Notes: generated by a model from the sequence alone, not told the origin. DNA of 14,488 nt from Propionibacteriaceae bacterium (GCA_024636075.1 JAGXHS010000170.1:1-14488); one strand, 5' to 3'. Counted from the stretch's first letter, positions 6,977 through 13,559 are shown. Numbers and translations are program-made.

Positions 6977-9132
6977 GGTTTCGTCCCTTCGACCCATCGG
7001 CGCCGTTGGGCCGTTTCCTGGATCAACTGCTCCTGCATGTCCCTCAGTGGAGTGCCATCCGCTGTCGTCGTCCGCGGAGTCCATCCATCGGGACTCTTGA
7101 TCCAGGCGACGGTGTCGTCGGCGAAGGCGATCTCGAACAATCGTTGAATCTGTGCGATGTGGGTGGGATTGGTGATTGAGACCAGTGCTTCCACCCGCCT
7201 GTCCAGATTCCGGTGCATCAGGTCTGCCGAGCCGATGCCGACGTGCGGGCTACCGTCATTGGCGAACCAGAACAGTCGCGAATGCTCCAGGAATCGTCCC
7301 AGCAGGCTGCGTACCCGGATGTTTTCGCTCAAACCGGGTTCCCCGGGCTTGATGGTGCAGATGCCGCGCACCCACAGGTCCACCGGGACGCCTGCCTGTG
7401 AGGCGCGGTAGAGGGTGTCGATGACCTTCTCGTCCACCAACGAGTTCACCTTGATCCGGACACCTGCGTCAAGCCCCGACTGTTTGTTGGTGATCTCCTG
7501 CTCGATGCGTTCGATCAGGCCCTGGCGAATGCCGTGCGGTGCGACCAGCAGTCGGCGATAGTGCACTTCCTGCGTCATTCCCGACAGGTGGTTGAACAGT
7601 CTGGCGACATCATCGGTGATGATCGGGTTCGCGGTCAGCAGGCCCATGTCCTCGTAGAGACGCGCGGTTTTCGGGTTGTAGTTGCCAGTGCCGATGTGGG
7701 CGTAGCGGCGCAGACCGTCGCCGTCGTCGCGAACCACGAGGGCCAGCTTGCAGTGCGTCTTCAACCCGACCATGCCGTACACCACGTGGACGCCGTTCTG
7801 CTCCAGCTTTCGGGCCCAGGCGATGTTGGCCTGCTCGTCGAAGCGGGCCTTGATCTCCACCAGGGCGAGCACCTGCTTGCCTGCCCTGGCGGCTTCGATC
7901 AGCGCATCGATGATGGGCGAATCGCCGCTGGTTCGGTACAGCGTTTGCTTGATCGCGAGTACCGCCGGGTCGGCTGCAGCCTGCTCGATGAAGCGTTGCA
8001 CCGAGGTGGCGAACGAGTCGTATGGGTGGTGCAGCAGCACGTCGCGGTGTTTGAGTGCGGCGAACATGTCAGCCGGTTGGGCTGTTTCCACTCCTGCAAG
8101 GTGGGGGTGGGTGATGGGCAGGAAGTTCGGAGACTTCAGATCGTCGCGGTCCACCGCGGCCAGACCGAACAACCCGGTCAGGTCCAGAGGCGCAGGAAGC
8201 CGGAAGACTTCCTTCTCGCTGACGTCCAGTTCCATGCGCAGCAAGGCCAGCATGTCTTCGTCGATGTCGTCCTCGACTTCGAGGCGTACCGGCGGACGGC
8301 CGATCTTGCTCCGTAGGAGTTCCTTCTCGAGGGCGAAGAGCAGGTTCTCGGCGTCGTCCTCCTCGACTTCGACGTCCTCGTTGCGGGTGACCCGGAAGGT
8401 GGTGTGCTGCAGCACCTGCATCCCGCTGAACAATTGGTCGAGGTGCCGTCCGATGATCGCTTCGAGCGGCACGAACCGGGAATCGCCGAGATCGACGAAG
8501 CGGCTCAGCACCGTGGGTACTTTGACCCGGGCGAACTGCCGGCCGCCGGTCAACGGATTGCGGAGTAGTACAGCGAGGTTGATCGAGAGCCCCGAGATGT
8601 ACGGGAACGGATGCGAGGGATCGACGGCCAGCGGGGTCAGCACAGGGAAGATGCGTTCACTGAACAGTGTTCGCATCCTCTCCTTTTCGTCGGCGGTGAG
8701 TTCGTCCCAGCTCAGGATCTGGATGCCATGTTCGGCCAGCTCAGGACGCACCTGCTGTTGGAAGGTGTCGGATTGCTCGGACACCAGCTGTTGGGCATTC
8801 GACATGATGGTGTCGTGCAGGTCTCGTGGCATCTGGCCAAGAGAGGTGGGCACAGCGACTCCGGCGGCGATACGTCGTTTCAGGCCAGCGACCCGCACCA
8901 TGAAGAACTCGTCCAGGTTGGAGGAGACGATGGCCAGGAACCTTGCTCGTTCCAGTAGCGGCACACGTGGCGCGTCACGAGCCAGGTCCAGGACCCGGCG
9001 GTTGAACGACAACCAACTCAACTCGCGATCCGAGTAGCGGTCAGCGGGCAGTTCGGCTCGCTGGTCAGTGCTGAGTGGTGACGGCTCGGACAAGGCGACA
9101 TCTCGCTCTCGGGATGGTGTGGATGGATTCAC
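6973..9132 (-). CDS. ppk1: Polyphosphate kinase 1
   Basis: This is a 719-residue PPK1, normal for the family. It reversibly transfers the ATP gamma-phosphate to growing polyphosphate. Landmarks are the N-terminal DRELSWLSFNRRVL and SSNLDEFFMVRV motifs; the two conserved histidines His460 (KTHCKLALVVR) and His479 (YAHIGTGNYNPKT), 19 residues apart as in the E. coli enzyme, where the pair has been tied to autophosphorylation; and the C-terminal SADLMHRNLDRRVE motif of the second phospholipase-D-like domain. The GTG at 9132 is the only start that keeps the usual N-terminal length, but no clear ribosome site precedes it, so the exact start is uncertain by up to about 30 residues. It lies 74 bp after mshD and is coupled to mutT1. 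It stores phosphate imported by PstSCAB. Confidence 0.97.
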   Translation of the reverse strand: MNPSTPSRERDVALSEPSPLSTDQRAELPADRYSDRELSWLSFNRRVLDLARDAPRVPLLERARFLAIVSSNLDEFFMVRVAGLKRRIAAGVAVPTSLGQMPRDLHDTIMSNAQQLVSEQSDTFQQQVRPELAEHGIQILSWDELTADEKERMRTLFSERIFPVLTPLAVDPSHPFPYISGLSINLAVLLRNPLTGGRQFARVKVPTVLSRFVDLGDSRFVPLEAIIGRHLDQLFSGMQVLQHTTFRVTRNEDVEVEEDDAENLLFALEKELLRSKIGRPPVRLEVEDDIDEDMLALLRMELDVSEKEVFRLPAPLDLTGLFGLAAVDRDDLKSPNFLPITHPHLAGVETAQPADMFAALKHRDVLLHHPYDSFATSVQRFIEQAAADPAVLAIKQTLYRTSGDSPIIDALIEAARAGKQVLALVEIKARFDEQANIAWARKLEQNGVHVVYGMVGLKTHCKLALVVRDDGDGLRRYAHIGTGNYNPKTARLYEDMGLLTANPIITDDVARLFNHLSGMTQEVHYRRLLVAPHGIRQGLIERIEQEITNKQSGLDAGVRIKVNSLVDEKVIDTLYRASQAGVPVDLWVRGICTIKPGEPGLSENIRVRSLLGRFLEHSRLFWFANDGSPHVGIGSADLMHRNLDRRVEALVSITNPTHIAQIQRLFEIAFADDTVAWIKSPDGWTPRTTTADGTPLRDMQEQLIQETAQRRRWVEGTKP

Positions 9133-9206
9133 CGTACCGCGAAGCGGCGTGAGTGGGTATGGGCGGACAGACCACCGTCACCGGCCATCGACATCCAGCG
9201 CACCCA

Positions 9207-10073
9207 TCAGGAATACTGGGTGTCGGTCCAGACCACCTCGAAGCCCGCCGCGGAGTACATCGCGACCGTTCTGCTGGCCTCGGCCTCCACATACAGCCGA
9301 GCGCGCTGGGCGCCCCTTTGGTGCAGGTGGAGCAGTCCGGCTTCGAGCAGCACCCGACCGATGCCCTGTCCGGATGCCGCGGGCAGGACGGCGATCACGT
9401 ACACCTCACCCACGGTCTGGTCGGTTTCCTGGATGAGCTTCGTCCAATGGAATCCGACCACCTCGTCGCCCTGGACGGCGAGCAGCAGATCGGCCGGGTT
9501 GAACCATTCCTGTGCACGCGGTCCGTCCAGGTCGGATCGGGTCATGGAGCCTTGTTCGGGGTGGTCGGCGAAAGCGAGCGCATTCACCCGGACGACCGCG
9601 TCAAGGTCCCCGGCCTCGGTGGCAGGACGAACCTCCACTCCCGAAGCGGGGGAACTGCTGCGGGGTGGTTCAGTCAGTGGACGCTCCATGATCAGCAGTT
9701 GTCGTTGCGGGTTGAAGCCGATGCGGTCGCCAAATCCTCGTGCGCCGTCCTGGTCGCCGAACGCCCACCAGCTCAAGTGGTCGCCCTGCGCCCGGATCGA
9801 CTGCACCAACCGGGTGCCGATGCCTTCGCGGCGGTGCTGAGGGTGCACACACAGCACCGCGCTGTCGTGTTCCGGGTCGGTCTGTGCGTAGCCGAGGAGT
9901 TCCTCCTCGACGGCGAACCAGTGGACTGCTGGGCGTTCACCACGCATCCCCAGTCTGGCGGCGTCGTTGAACGGATCAACGCCATCATGTGAGCGCACCG
10001 CCTGCCGCAGTTGTTGCACTTGACGACGCTGGTCCTCAGTGAGAGCGTCGTGGCATTCGATACGGACCTTCAT
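9207..10073 (-). CDS. mshD: Mycothiol synthase (mycothiol acetyltransferase) MshD
   Basis: This is a 288-residue tandem GNAT protein. The N-terminal domain carries the acetyl-CoA loop HRREGIGTRL (80-89) and the C-terminal domain carries SGQGIGRVLL (234-243). Diagnostic MshD motifs are seen in the second half: HPEQGSMTRSDL (171-182), EWFNPADLLLA (189-199), GFHWTK (207-212), GEVYVIAV (222-229) and LYVEAE. MshD acetylates the cysteine amine of Cys-GlcN-Ins, the last step of mycothiol synthesis. In the family only the C-terminal domain is catalytic. The ATG at 10073 is preceded by TAGGTT with exactly six bases between, so the message is probably leaderless. It is divergent from the membrane-protein gene at 10120. 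mshD next to pst genes is also known in corynebacteria. Confidence 0.93.
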   Translation of the reverse strand: MKVRIECHDALTEDQRRQVQQLRQAVRSHDGVDPFNDAARLGMRGERPAVHWFAVEEELLGYAQTDPEHDSAVLCVHPQHRREGIGTRLVQSIRAQGDHLSWWAFGDQDGARGFGDRIGFNPQRQLLIMERPLTEPPRSSSPASGVEVRPATEAGDLDAVVRVNALAFADHPEQGSMTRSDLDGPRAQEWFNPADLLLAVQGDEVVGFHWTKLIQETDQTVGEVYVIAVLPAASGQGIGRVLLEAGLLHLHQRGAQRARLYVEAEASRTVAMYSAAGFEVVWTDTQYS

Positions 10074-10079
10074 TTGGCC

Positions 10080-10085
10080 AACCTA
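10080..10085 (-). promoter_or_regulatory. Leaderless -10 element of mshD
   Basis: TAGGTT fits the actinobacterial TANNNT -10 consensus and leaves GGCCAA (6 bases) before the ATG, placing transcription start at or next to the start codon. No convincing ribosome site or -35 is visible. Confidence 0.6.
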
Positions 10086-10107
10086 CCAACCGGTCGTGCG
10101 CGCTGCG

Positions 10108-10113
10108 TAGGCT
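10108..10113 (+). promoter_or_regulatory. Leaderless -10 element of the 176-residue membrane protein gene
   Basis: TAGGCT is followed by six bases and then the ATG at 10120. The arrangement is the same as for mshD on the opposite strand. The two predicted transcription starts are about 46 bp apart. Confidence 0.6.
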
Positions 10114-10119
10114 ATCGCC

Positions 10120-10650
10120 ATGAACACTGCGGGAGGCGTCGACCCCGGCAGCCGTCCCCGGCCTCTGGTGGCCGAACGCACCAGGAGACTGCTGCAGCTC
10201 ATTCGTGTGGGAGTGGTGTGTGGCGCGATCTCGGCGATCTGTTTCGTCGCGGCCTCGTTGACCCTCGTGCGCTACTACTCGACCGGTCGGCTGTGGCCGG
10301 TCGTGGCGAACGGAAGCTCGGCGGTCTTGCTACTGCTGGCGCTGATCCAGTGGCGGATCTGGGAGCGGGCACTGGCTGAATGGGCTGGTGTCCTCGACGT
10401 CAACCTGGTGGCGTGGCTGTGGCCGTCGGCAGCAGCTTTCTGGCTGTCGCTCGTTCTGGGGGTGCTGGTGCCGTTCGCCGGATTGCAGGTGATGGGAGAA
10501 TCCACGCCGCTGGCTCCGGCGTTCTGGCTGGCGCTGGTCGGATCCCTGGCGGCGATTGCGGCAGCAGCCCTGGCCGGAATGCATCGGTTCGATCCCCAGG
10601 GGCCACCGGGTAGCGTGCCGGCCGTGATTCGGCGCAACCTGCGCCGTTGA
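10120..10650 (+). CDS. Hypothetical four-helix membrane protein
   Basis: I do not recognise a named family. The 176 residues contain a positively charged cytoplasmic N-terminus (RSRPRPLVAER-like), then four hydrophobic segments near 27-50, 58-78, 98-122 and 133-154, and a basic tail ending RRNLRR. With the charge distribution, both ends are predicted cytoplasmic. The third and fourth helices are rich in Trp, Ala and Leu. No catalytic motif is visible. It is a single transcription unit between divergent mshD and convergent glnR (27 bp between stop codons), with a probable leaderless start. Codon use matches its neighbours, so there is no sign of transfer. Confidence 0.82.
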   Translation: MNTAGGVDPGSRPRPLVAERTRRLLQLIRVGVVCGAISAICFVAASLTLVRYYSTGRLWPVVANGSSAVLLLLALIQWRIWERALAEWAGVLDVNLVAWLWPSAAAFWLSLVLGVLVPFAGLQVMGESTPLAPAFWLALVGSLAAIAAAALAGMHRFDPQGPPGSVPAVIRRNLRR

Positions 10651-10677
10651 CCAATTCCCCAGATCAGGGTGCGGGAC

Positions 10678-11331
10678 TCACTTGGCGGTGAAGCGATAGC
10701 CCACGTTGCGGACCGTACCGATGCAACTGTCGTGTTCCGAACCAAGTTTGGCTCGCAGCCGGCGGATGTGCACGTCAACGGTTCGGGTGCCGCCGAAGTA
10801 GTCGTAACCCCACACCTCGCTCAACAGGTGTTCGCGAGTCAGCACGCGGCCCGGATGCAGCACCAGGTATTTCAGCAGTTCGAATTCCGTGTAGGTGAGA
10901 TCCAGCGGTTTGTTGTCCAGCATGACGGTGTAGGCATCCTCATCGATCACCACCGGGCCGCCGGTCAGAGTGTTGGAGATCGGCACGGTTGTCAGCAGGA
11001 AGCGGAGCCGGGAATCAAGTTCCGCGGGCTGTGCCGAATCGAGCACGAAATCCGCCATCCCCCAGGAGGGGGCGATCAACCCGAGCGCTGACGAGGGGAC
11101 GAGCAGCAGCAATGGCACGGATTCGCTGTGGTCCCGGAAGAGGGCGCAGAGCGCCTTCGCCGCAGCCAGATCGGCTCGAGCATCCACCATCACGATGTCG
11201 GCCTGTGCCGCCGCGGTGATGGCGGCGTCCACGCCGATTGCCGAGGTGACCGCGTGTGCCAACAGGCCGAGGTTGACCGGCACCTCAGTGTCATCGGCAG
11301 TGGAGGGGAAGACCAGCAGAAGACGTGCCAC
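10678..11331 (-). CDS. glnR: GlnR-like orphan OmpR-family regulator
   Basis: This is a 217-residue regulator. The C-terminal winged helix (about 125-217) contains LTYTEFELLKYLVLHPGRV, EVWGYDYFGGTRTVDVHIRR and IGTVRNVGYRF, which closely match GlnR (Rv0818, SCO4159), the global nitrogen-assimilation regulator. The receiver domain keeps Asp50 (VMVDARADL) but lacks the usual acidic pair near residues 9-10 (VFPS instead) and shows no conserved lysine. This is the GlnR pattern, which is thought to work as a phosphorylation-independent dimer. The GTG at 11331 has a GGGAGA site close upstream. It stands alone, with no histidine kinase gene nearby, and is divergent from the discoidin-like gene. A PhoP or MtrA assignment is disfavoured by the degenerate receiver. 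Confidence 0.9.
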   Translation of the reverse strand: MARLLLVFPSTADDTEVPVNLGLLAHAVTSAIGVDAAITAAAQADIVMVDARADLAAAKALCALFRDHSESVPLLLLVPSSALGLIAPSWGMADFVLDSAQPAELDSRLRFLLTTVPISNTLTGGPVVIDEDAYTVMLDNKPLDLTYTEFELLKYLVLHPGRVLTREHLLSEVWGYDYFGGTRTVDVHIRRLRAKLGSEHDSCIGTVRNVGYRFTAK

Positions 11332-11508
11332 GCTTCTCCCATCCGCTTCGACTGTTAGGGCGGCCCGGAGTCATGATCCGCGCCACCAACCAACGATATC
11401 TCCGATCGGTCGGCGAATCGGCTCATCCGGCGCCTCTGCCGTCCCTGGCCTGCTGGCGATGCCTGACCCGCACCTCACCCCCGGGACCGAGTATGAAAGA
11501 ATGCCGCC
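11332..11508. promoter_or_regulatory. Divergent intergenic region between glnR and the discoidin-like gene
   Basis: The 177 bp must hold both promoters. On the plus strand AAGAAT (11497-11502) lies six bases before the ATG at 11509, a weaker match to the leaderless pattern, and TATGAA (11492-11497) is an alternative -10. For glnR I find only the ribosome site and no confident -10/-35 pair. A GC-rich CGATCGGTCGG segment (about 11404-11414) could be an operator, but nothing identifies its binding protein. Confidence 0.35.
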
Positions 11509-12477
11509 ATGAACAGGGATCTTCCGGACGATTGGTTCCGGTCCGGGGAGAGGCCGAGAAACCCCGGCGATGACGGCCAGGCATCCGCTGATTCCCAGGG
11601 GCGGTCCACCGGTCAGTACCAGCTCGGCCACGTTCGGCCACCAGCCACTCACGGCGGTACCGATCGTCACGAGCGAGTGCATTCGGGCGCCCGGCAGCCC
11701 GCCTCGAACGCTCGGACCATCAGGGAATCCGCAGCACCGGTGAGCCACGCGGTCGGTGTCCTGCCGGAGAACGACGCCGAGCCGGATGGTTCCGACCGAG
11801 CCCGGCGGGTGCGTAGGACGATCGTGCTGGTCCTCGGACTGGCGGGTGTGCTGGCACTGGGGATGTTGCTCGGAGGGCTGTGGCAGGACAGGACGACCAC
11901 CGTGCAGCAGCGGGCGCTCATCCCGCCCGCGCATGCCCTGTCCTCGGCCACCTCGCCGACGCCGTCGCGCGGTCCGGTCGGTCCGTACCTCGGCGCCACG
12001 GAGCCGGTGCGTCCGCAACGTGTCAGCGCATGGTGCGTGGAGGCTCGGGCTTTCGACGGGTCCGGCGCGCCGCTTCGGTACGACGCCGTCCGGGTGTTGG
12101 ACCCCCGCCAGGACACTGCATGCAGATACGACGGCGACGGAGTGAACACCACCATGCGATTCACGTTCGCTCAGGGCACCGCGCTGGCTGGCGTCGGGTT
12201 GGTCAACGGCTACACGAAGACGAGTGTCAACGGTGCCGATCTCTACCACCAGTATCGGCGCGTGCTCGCGGTGCGGTGGACGATGCCGGATGGCTCGTGG
12301 TTCGACCAGAGACTCACCGACAATTGTGCGGTCCGACAGGAGGTGGCCATTCCGGTCACCGATGCCGGTGGGGTGGTCACGCTGACGATTCTCGATTCGA
12401 GCGAGCCCGGCGACACAGACCCCGGCCGGGACGCGGGGCTCATCTCCGAGGTGAGGTTCATGGCCCCGGCCAAGTGA
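11509..12477 (+). CDS. Membrane-anchored protein with discoidin-like (NADase-type glycan-binding) domain
   Basis: The 322 residues fall into three parts. Residues 1-100 are polar, Gly/Arg/Asp-rich and probably disordered inside the cell. A basic patch (RARRVRR) and a hydrophobic helix at about 104-124 form a signal anchor. A Pro/Ser/Thr linker then leads to a beta-rich extracytoplasmic domain at about 172-317. That domain shows the layout I associate with actinobacterial discoidin-like, NADase-type glycan-binding domains: VSAWCVEARAFDGSGAPLRY, a GDG turn, VGLVNGYTKTSVNGADLY, RRVLAVRWTMPDGSW and the terminal ISEVRF. It has three cysteines (176, 205, 273). The role is unknown; sugar or cell-wall binding is inferred from the fold. 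It ends 3 bp from the dtd stop codon. In M. tuberculosis an exported protein (Rv0817c) also neighbours glnR, but I cannot confirm homology. Confidence 0.82.
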   Translation: MNRDLPDDWFRSGERPRNPGDDGQASADSQGRSTGQYQLGHVRPPATHGGTDRHERVHSGARQPASNARTIRESAAPVSHAVGVLPENDAEPDGSDRARRVRRTIVLVLGLAGVLALGMLLGGLWQDRTTTVQQRALIPPAHALSSATSPTPSRGPVGPYLGATEPVRPQRVSAWCVEARAFDGSGAPLRYDAVRVLDPRQDTACRYDGDGVNTTMRFTFAQGTALAGVGLVNGYTKTSVNGADLYHQYRRVLAVRWTMPDGSWFDQRLTDNCAVRQEVAIPVTDAGGVVTLTILDSSEPGDTDPGRDAGLISEVRFMAPAK

Positions 12478-12480
12478 GCG

Positions 12481-12918
12481 TCAGCTCCAGTCAGCGGAAT
12501 CCAGCAACACGGTCACCGGTCCGTCGTTCACCAGAGCCACCTTCATGTCGGCCCCGAAGATGCCTTCACTGACCTCGGCGCCGCGGGTGCGCAGCGCTTC
12601 ACAGAAATCTCCGACCAGGCCCTCGCTGTATCCCCCCGGAGCGGCCGCATTCCATGAGGGGCGGCGACCCTTTCGGGTGTTGGCGTACAAGGTGAACTGA
12701 CTCACCACCAGAATCGGGGCTCCGACATCACTGGCTGAGCGTTCATCAGCAAGGATGCGCAGTTGCCACGCCTTGTCGGCGAGCCGTGCTGCGATCTCGG
12801 CCGTGTCGTCATGTGTGACGCCCACCAGGATCAGCAGGCCGGGAGAGCGAAGTTCTCCCACGGTCGCACCTTCGACCACGACGCTGGCGGACGAAGCTCG
12901 TTGGATCAGGGCGCGCAC
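12481..12918 (-). CDS. dtd: D-aminoacyl-tRNA deacylase Dtd
   Basis: The 145 residues match bacterial DTD along the whole length. It hydrolyses D-amino acids (and glycine) from mischarged tRNAs and acts as a homodimer in the cytoplasm. Motifs are MRALIQR(A)SSASV at the N-terminus, SQFTLYANTRKGRRPSW (73-89) at the active site, and NDGPVT (131-136) containing the Gly-Pro cis motif that enforces chirality. The GTG start at 12918 is preceded by TAGGGT and exactly six bases, so it may have a leaderless transcript of its own. It also lies 16 bp after the stop of the small Cys/His-rich gene and could be read from that promoter. Confidence 0.95.
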   Translation of the reverse strand: MRALIQRASSASVVVEGATVGELRSPGLLILVGVTHDDTAEIAARLADKAWQLRILADERSASDVGAPILVVSQFTLYANTRKGRRPSWNAAAPGGYSEGLVGDFCEALRTRGAEVSEGIFGADMKVALVNDGPVTVLLDSADWS

Positions 12919-12924
12919 ACCGCG

Positions 12925-12930
12925 ACCCTA
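12925..12930 (-). promoter_or_regulatory. Leaderless -10 element of dtd
   Basis: TAGGGT on the minus strand is followed by six bases and the GTG start. The arrangement is identical to the elements before mshD, the 176-residue membrane protein and the 48-residue peptide. Confidence 0.55.
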
Positions 12931-12934
12931 CTGC

Positions 12935-13096
12935 TCACATGCCGAGCAGGCGGGAGAAGAAGCCACCCGAAGACTCTGCTTGGTGGCCCTGGCAGCGTTG
13001 CGAGCTGCTCACGCCGCGCATCACCTGGTCAACATGCTGGCCGCAGCCTGCCCACGTGGTCTTCCCGCACTTCCGACAGGTCACTGCTCGACACAT
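12935..13096 (-). CDS. Small Cys/His-rich (zinc-ribbon-like) protein, 53 residues
   Basis: The protein begins MCRAVTCRKCGKTTWAGCGQ and has three paired metal-ligand motifs: CRKC (7-10), CGQH (18-21) and CQGH (35-38), plus Cys2. The tail from residue 39 is polar and ends in FFSRLLGM. I recognise the MCxxxxCxxCgKxTWxGCGxH pattern from short uncharacterised proteins in many bacteria and some eukaryotes; no function is known to me. The ATG at 13096 has a GGGAG ribosome site 7-8 bases upstream, confirming it as a real gene. Upstream is a strong promoter (TTGACC, 16 bp, TATTAT) whose spacer is filled by a perfect 16-bp palindrome, so it is probably repressed by the adjacent CsoR-family protein. dtd follows after 16 bp. 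Zinc or copper binding, or a thiol/persulfide role, are inferences from the ligands and regulator. Confidence 0.85.
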   Translation of the reverse strand: MCRAVTCRKCGKTTWAGCGQHVDQVMRGVSSSQRCQGHQAESSGGFFSRLLGM

Positions 13097-13155
13097 CTCG
13101 AATCTCCCTCACAATTGATGTCCACATGGTTCCCCGAAACGCCGGGCATTGGTCA

Positions 13156-13183
13156 ATAATACCCCATGGGGTATCTGGGTCAA
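13156..13183 (-). promoter_or_regulatory. Promoter with embedded palindromic operator for the 53-residue gene
   Basis: On the minus strand the -35 is TTGACC (13183-13178), the spacer is 16 bp, and the -10 is TATTAT (13161-13156). The perfect palindrome ATACCCCATGGGGTAT (13159-13174) fills the spacer and enters the -10, so a bound repressor would block polymerase. The predicted mRNA start near 13149 leaves a leader of about 50 bases. The csoR stop codon (13180-13182) lies inside the -35. Confidence 0.75.
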
Positions 13184-13449
13184 GCCAGGGACAGGAAGAG
13201 CTTCTCCATTTGGGCAAGGTTCAGCTGGCGACTTGAATCGTCTGTGTCCTCCAACAGGCACTGCTGCAAGCCACCGGCGATGATGGCGAAGCCGGCCCGG
13301 TCCAGTGCCTTGCTGACGGCGGCGACCTGGGTCACCACGTCGCGGCAGTCACGGCCAGCCTCCAGCATGGCGATCACGCCGCCGATCTGGCCCTGGGCGC
13401 GCTTGAGTCGTCGAACGACTGCAGCCCGGTCATCTCCCTCGATCTCCAT
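13180..13449 (-). CDS. CsoR/CstR-family transcriptional repressor
   Basis: This is an 89-residue all-helical DUF156 repressor. The N-terminal helix DDRAAVVRRLKRAQGQIGG carries the family signature for DNA binding and tetramerisation. Cys35 (GRDCRDVV) and Cys64 (LQQCL) are 29 residues apart, as in CsoR (Cys36/Cys65). At the position of the copper-ligand histidine (four residues before the second Cys) there is Gly60. Loss of that histidine with both cysteines kept suggests persulfide/thiol sensing (CstR type) or an altered metal site rather than classical Cu(I) sensing; this is inference. The ATG at 13449 has an AGGAG site 7 bases upstream. The frame extends to 13515, but that start would lie inside the operator. 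A near-palindromic operator lies 58-73 bp upstream, indicating autoregulation, and another follows the gene. Confidence 0.92.
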   Translation of the reverse strand: MEIEGDDRAAVVRRLKRAQGQIGGVIAMLEAGRDCRDVVTQVAAVSKALDRAGFAIIAGGLQQCLLEDTDDSSRQLNLAQMEKLFLSLA

Positions 13450-13503
13450 GTCTGCTCTCCTGTTCGACGAATCCGTGTGCTTCTGGTTTGGGACGTACCC
13501 GGA

Positions 13504-13522
13504 AGAATACCCCACTGGGTAT
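13504..13522 (-). promoter_or_regulatory. Second CsoR-family operator and -10 upstream of csoR
   Basis: ATACCCCACTGGGTAT (13507-13522) differs from the perfect palindrome at 13159-13174 at only two central bases. On the minus strand TATTCT (13509-13504) is a likely csoR -10, in the same register to the operator as TATTAT is to the first site. No good -35 is visible. The site also lies about 38-53 bases upstream of the divergent start at 13560, so one operator could serve both directions. Confidence 0.7.
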
Positions 13523-13547
13523 GAATGGCTGCTCTCATCGTAGTGGG

Positions 13548-13553
13548 TAGACT
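13548..13553 (+). promoter_or_regulatory. Leaderless -10 element of the 48-residue membrane peptide gene
   Basis: TAGACT is followed by six bases and the ATG at 13560. The -35 region falls close to the second CsoR-family operator. Confidence 0.55.
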
Positions 13554-13559
13554 TCAGCG

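Noticed and set aside
7748..9037. Long plus-strand frame of 429 codons opposite ppk1
   Set aside because: Its translation is Ser/Arg/Thr-rich with no family features, and the opposite strand encodes an unmistakable full-length PPK1. It arises from high-GC codon bias.
10678..11331. Reading the OmpR-family regulator as PhoP/PhoB for the nearby pst operon
   Set aside because: The receiver domain lacks the usual acidic pair and conserved lysine, and the DNA-binding domain matches GlnR closely. No sensor kinase gene is adjacent.
11371..12249. Minus-strand frame of 292 codons opposite the discoidin-like gene
   Set aside because: Translation is Arg/Gly/Pro-rich with no motifs, and the plus-strand protein has a clear helix and domain. 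The frame also spans the divergent promoter region.
12763..13236. Plus-strand frames across dtd, the 53-residue gene and the csoR 3' end
   Set aside because: They cross three genes supported on the minus strand by motifs and ribosome sites, and show no domain of their own.
13180..13515. Longer CsoR start at 13515 (GTG)
   Set aside because: It would lie within the operator and the -10 region, adds 22 residues absent from the family, and lacks the AGGAG site found before ATG 13449.
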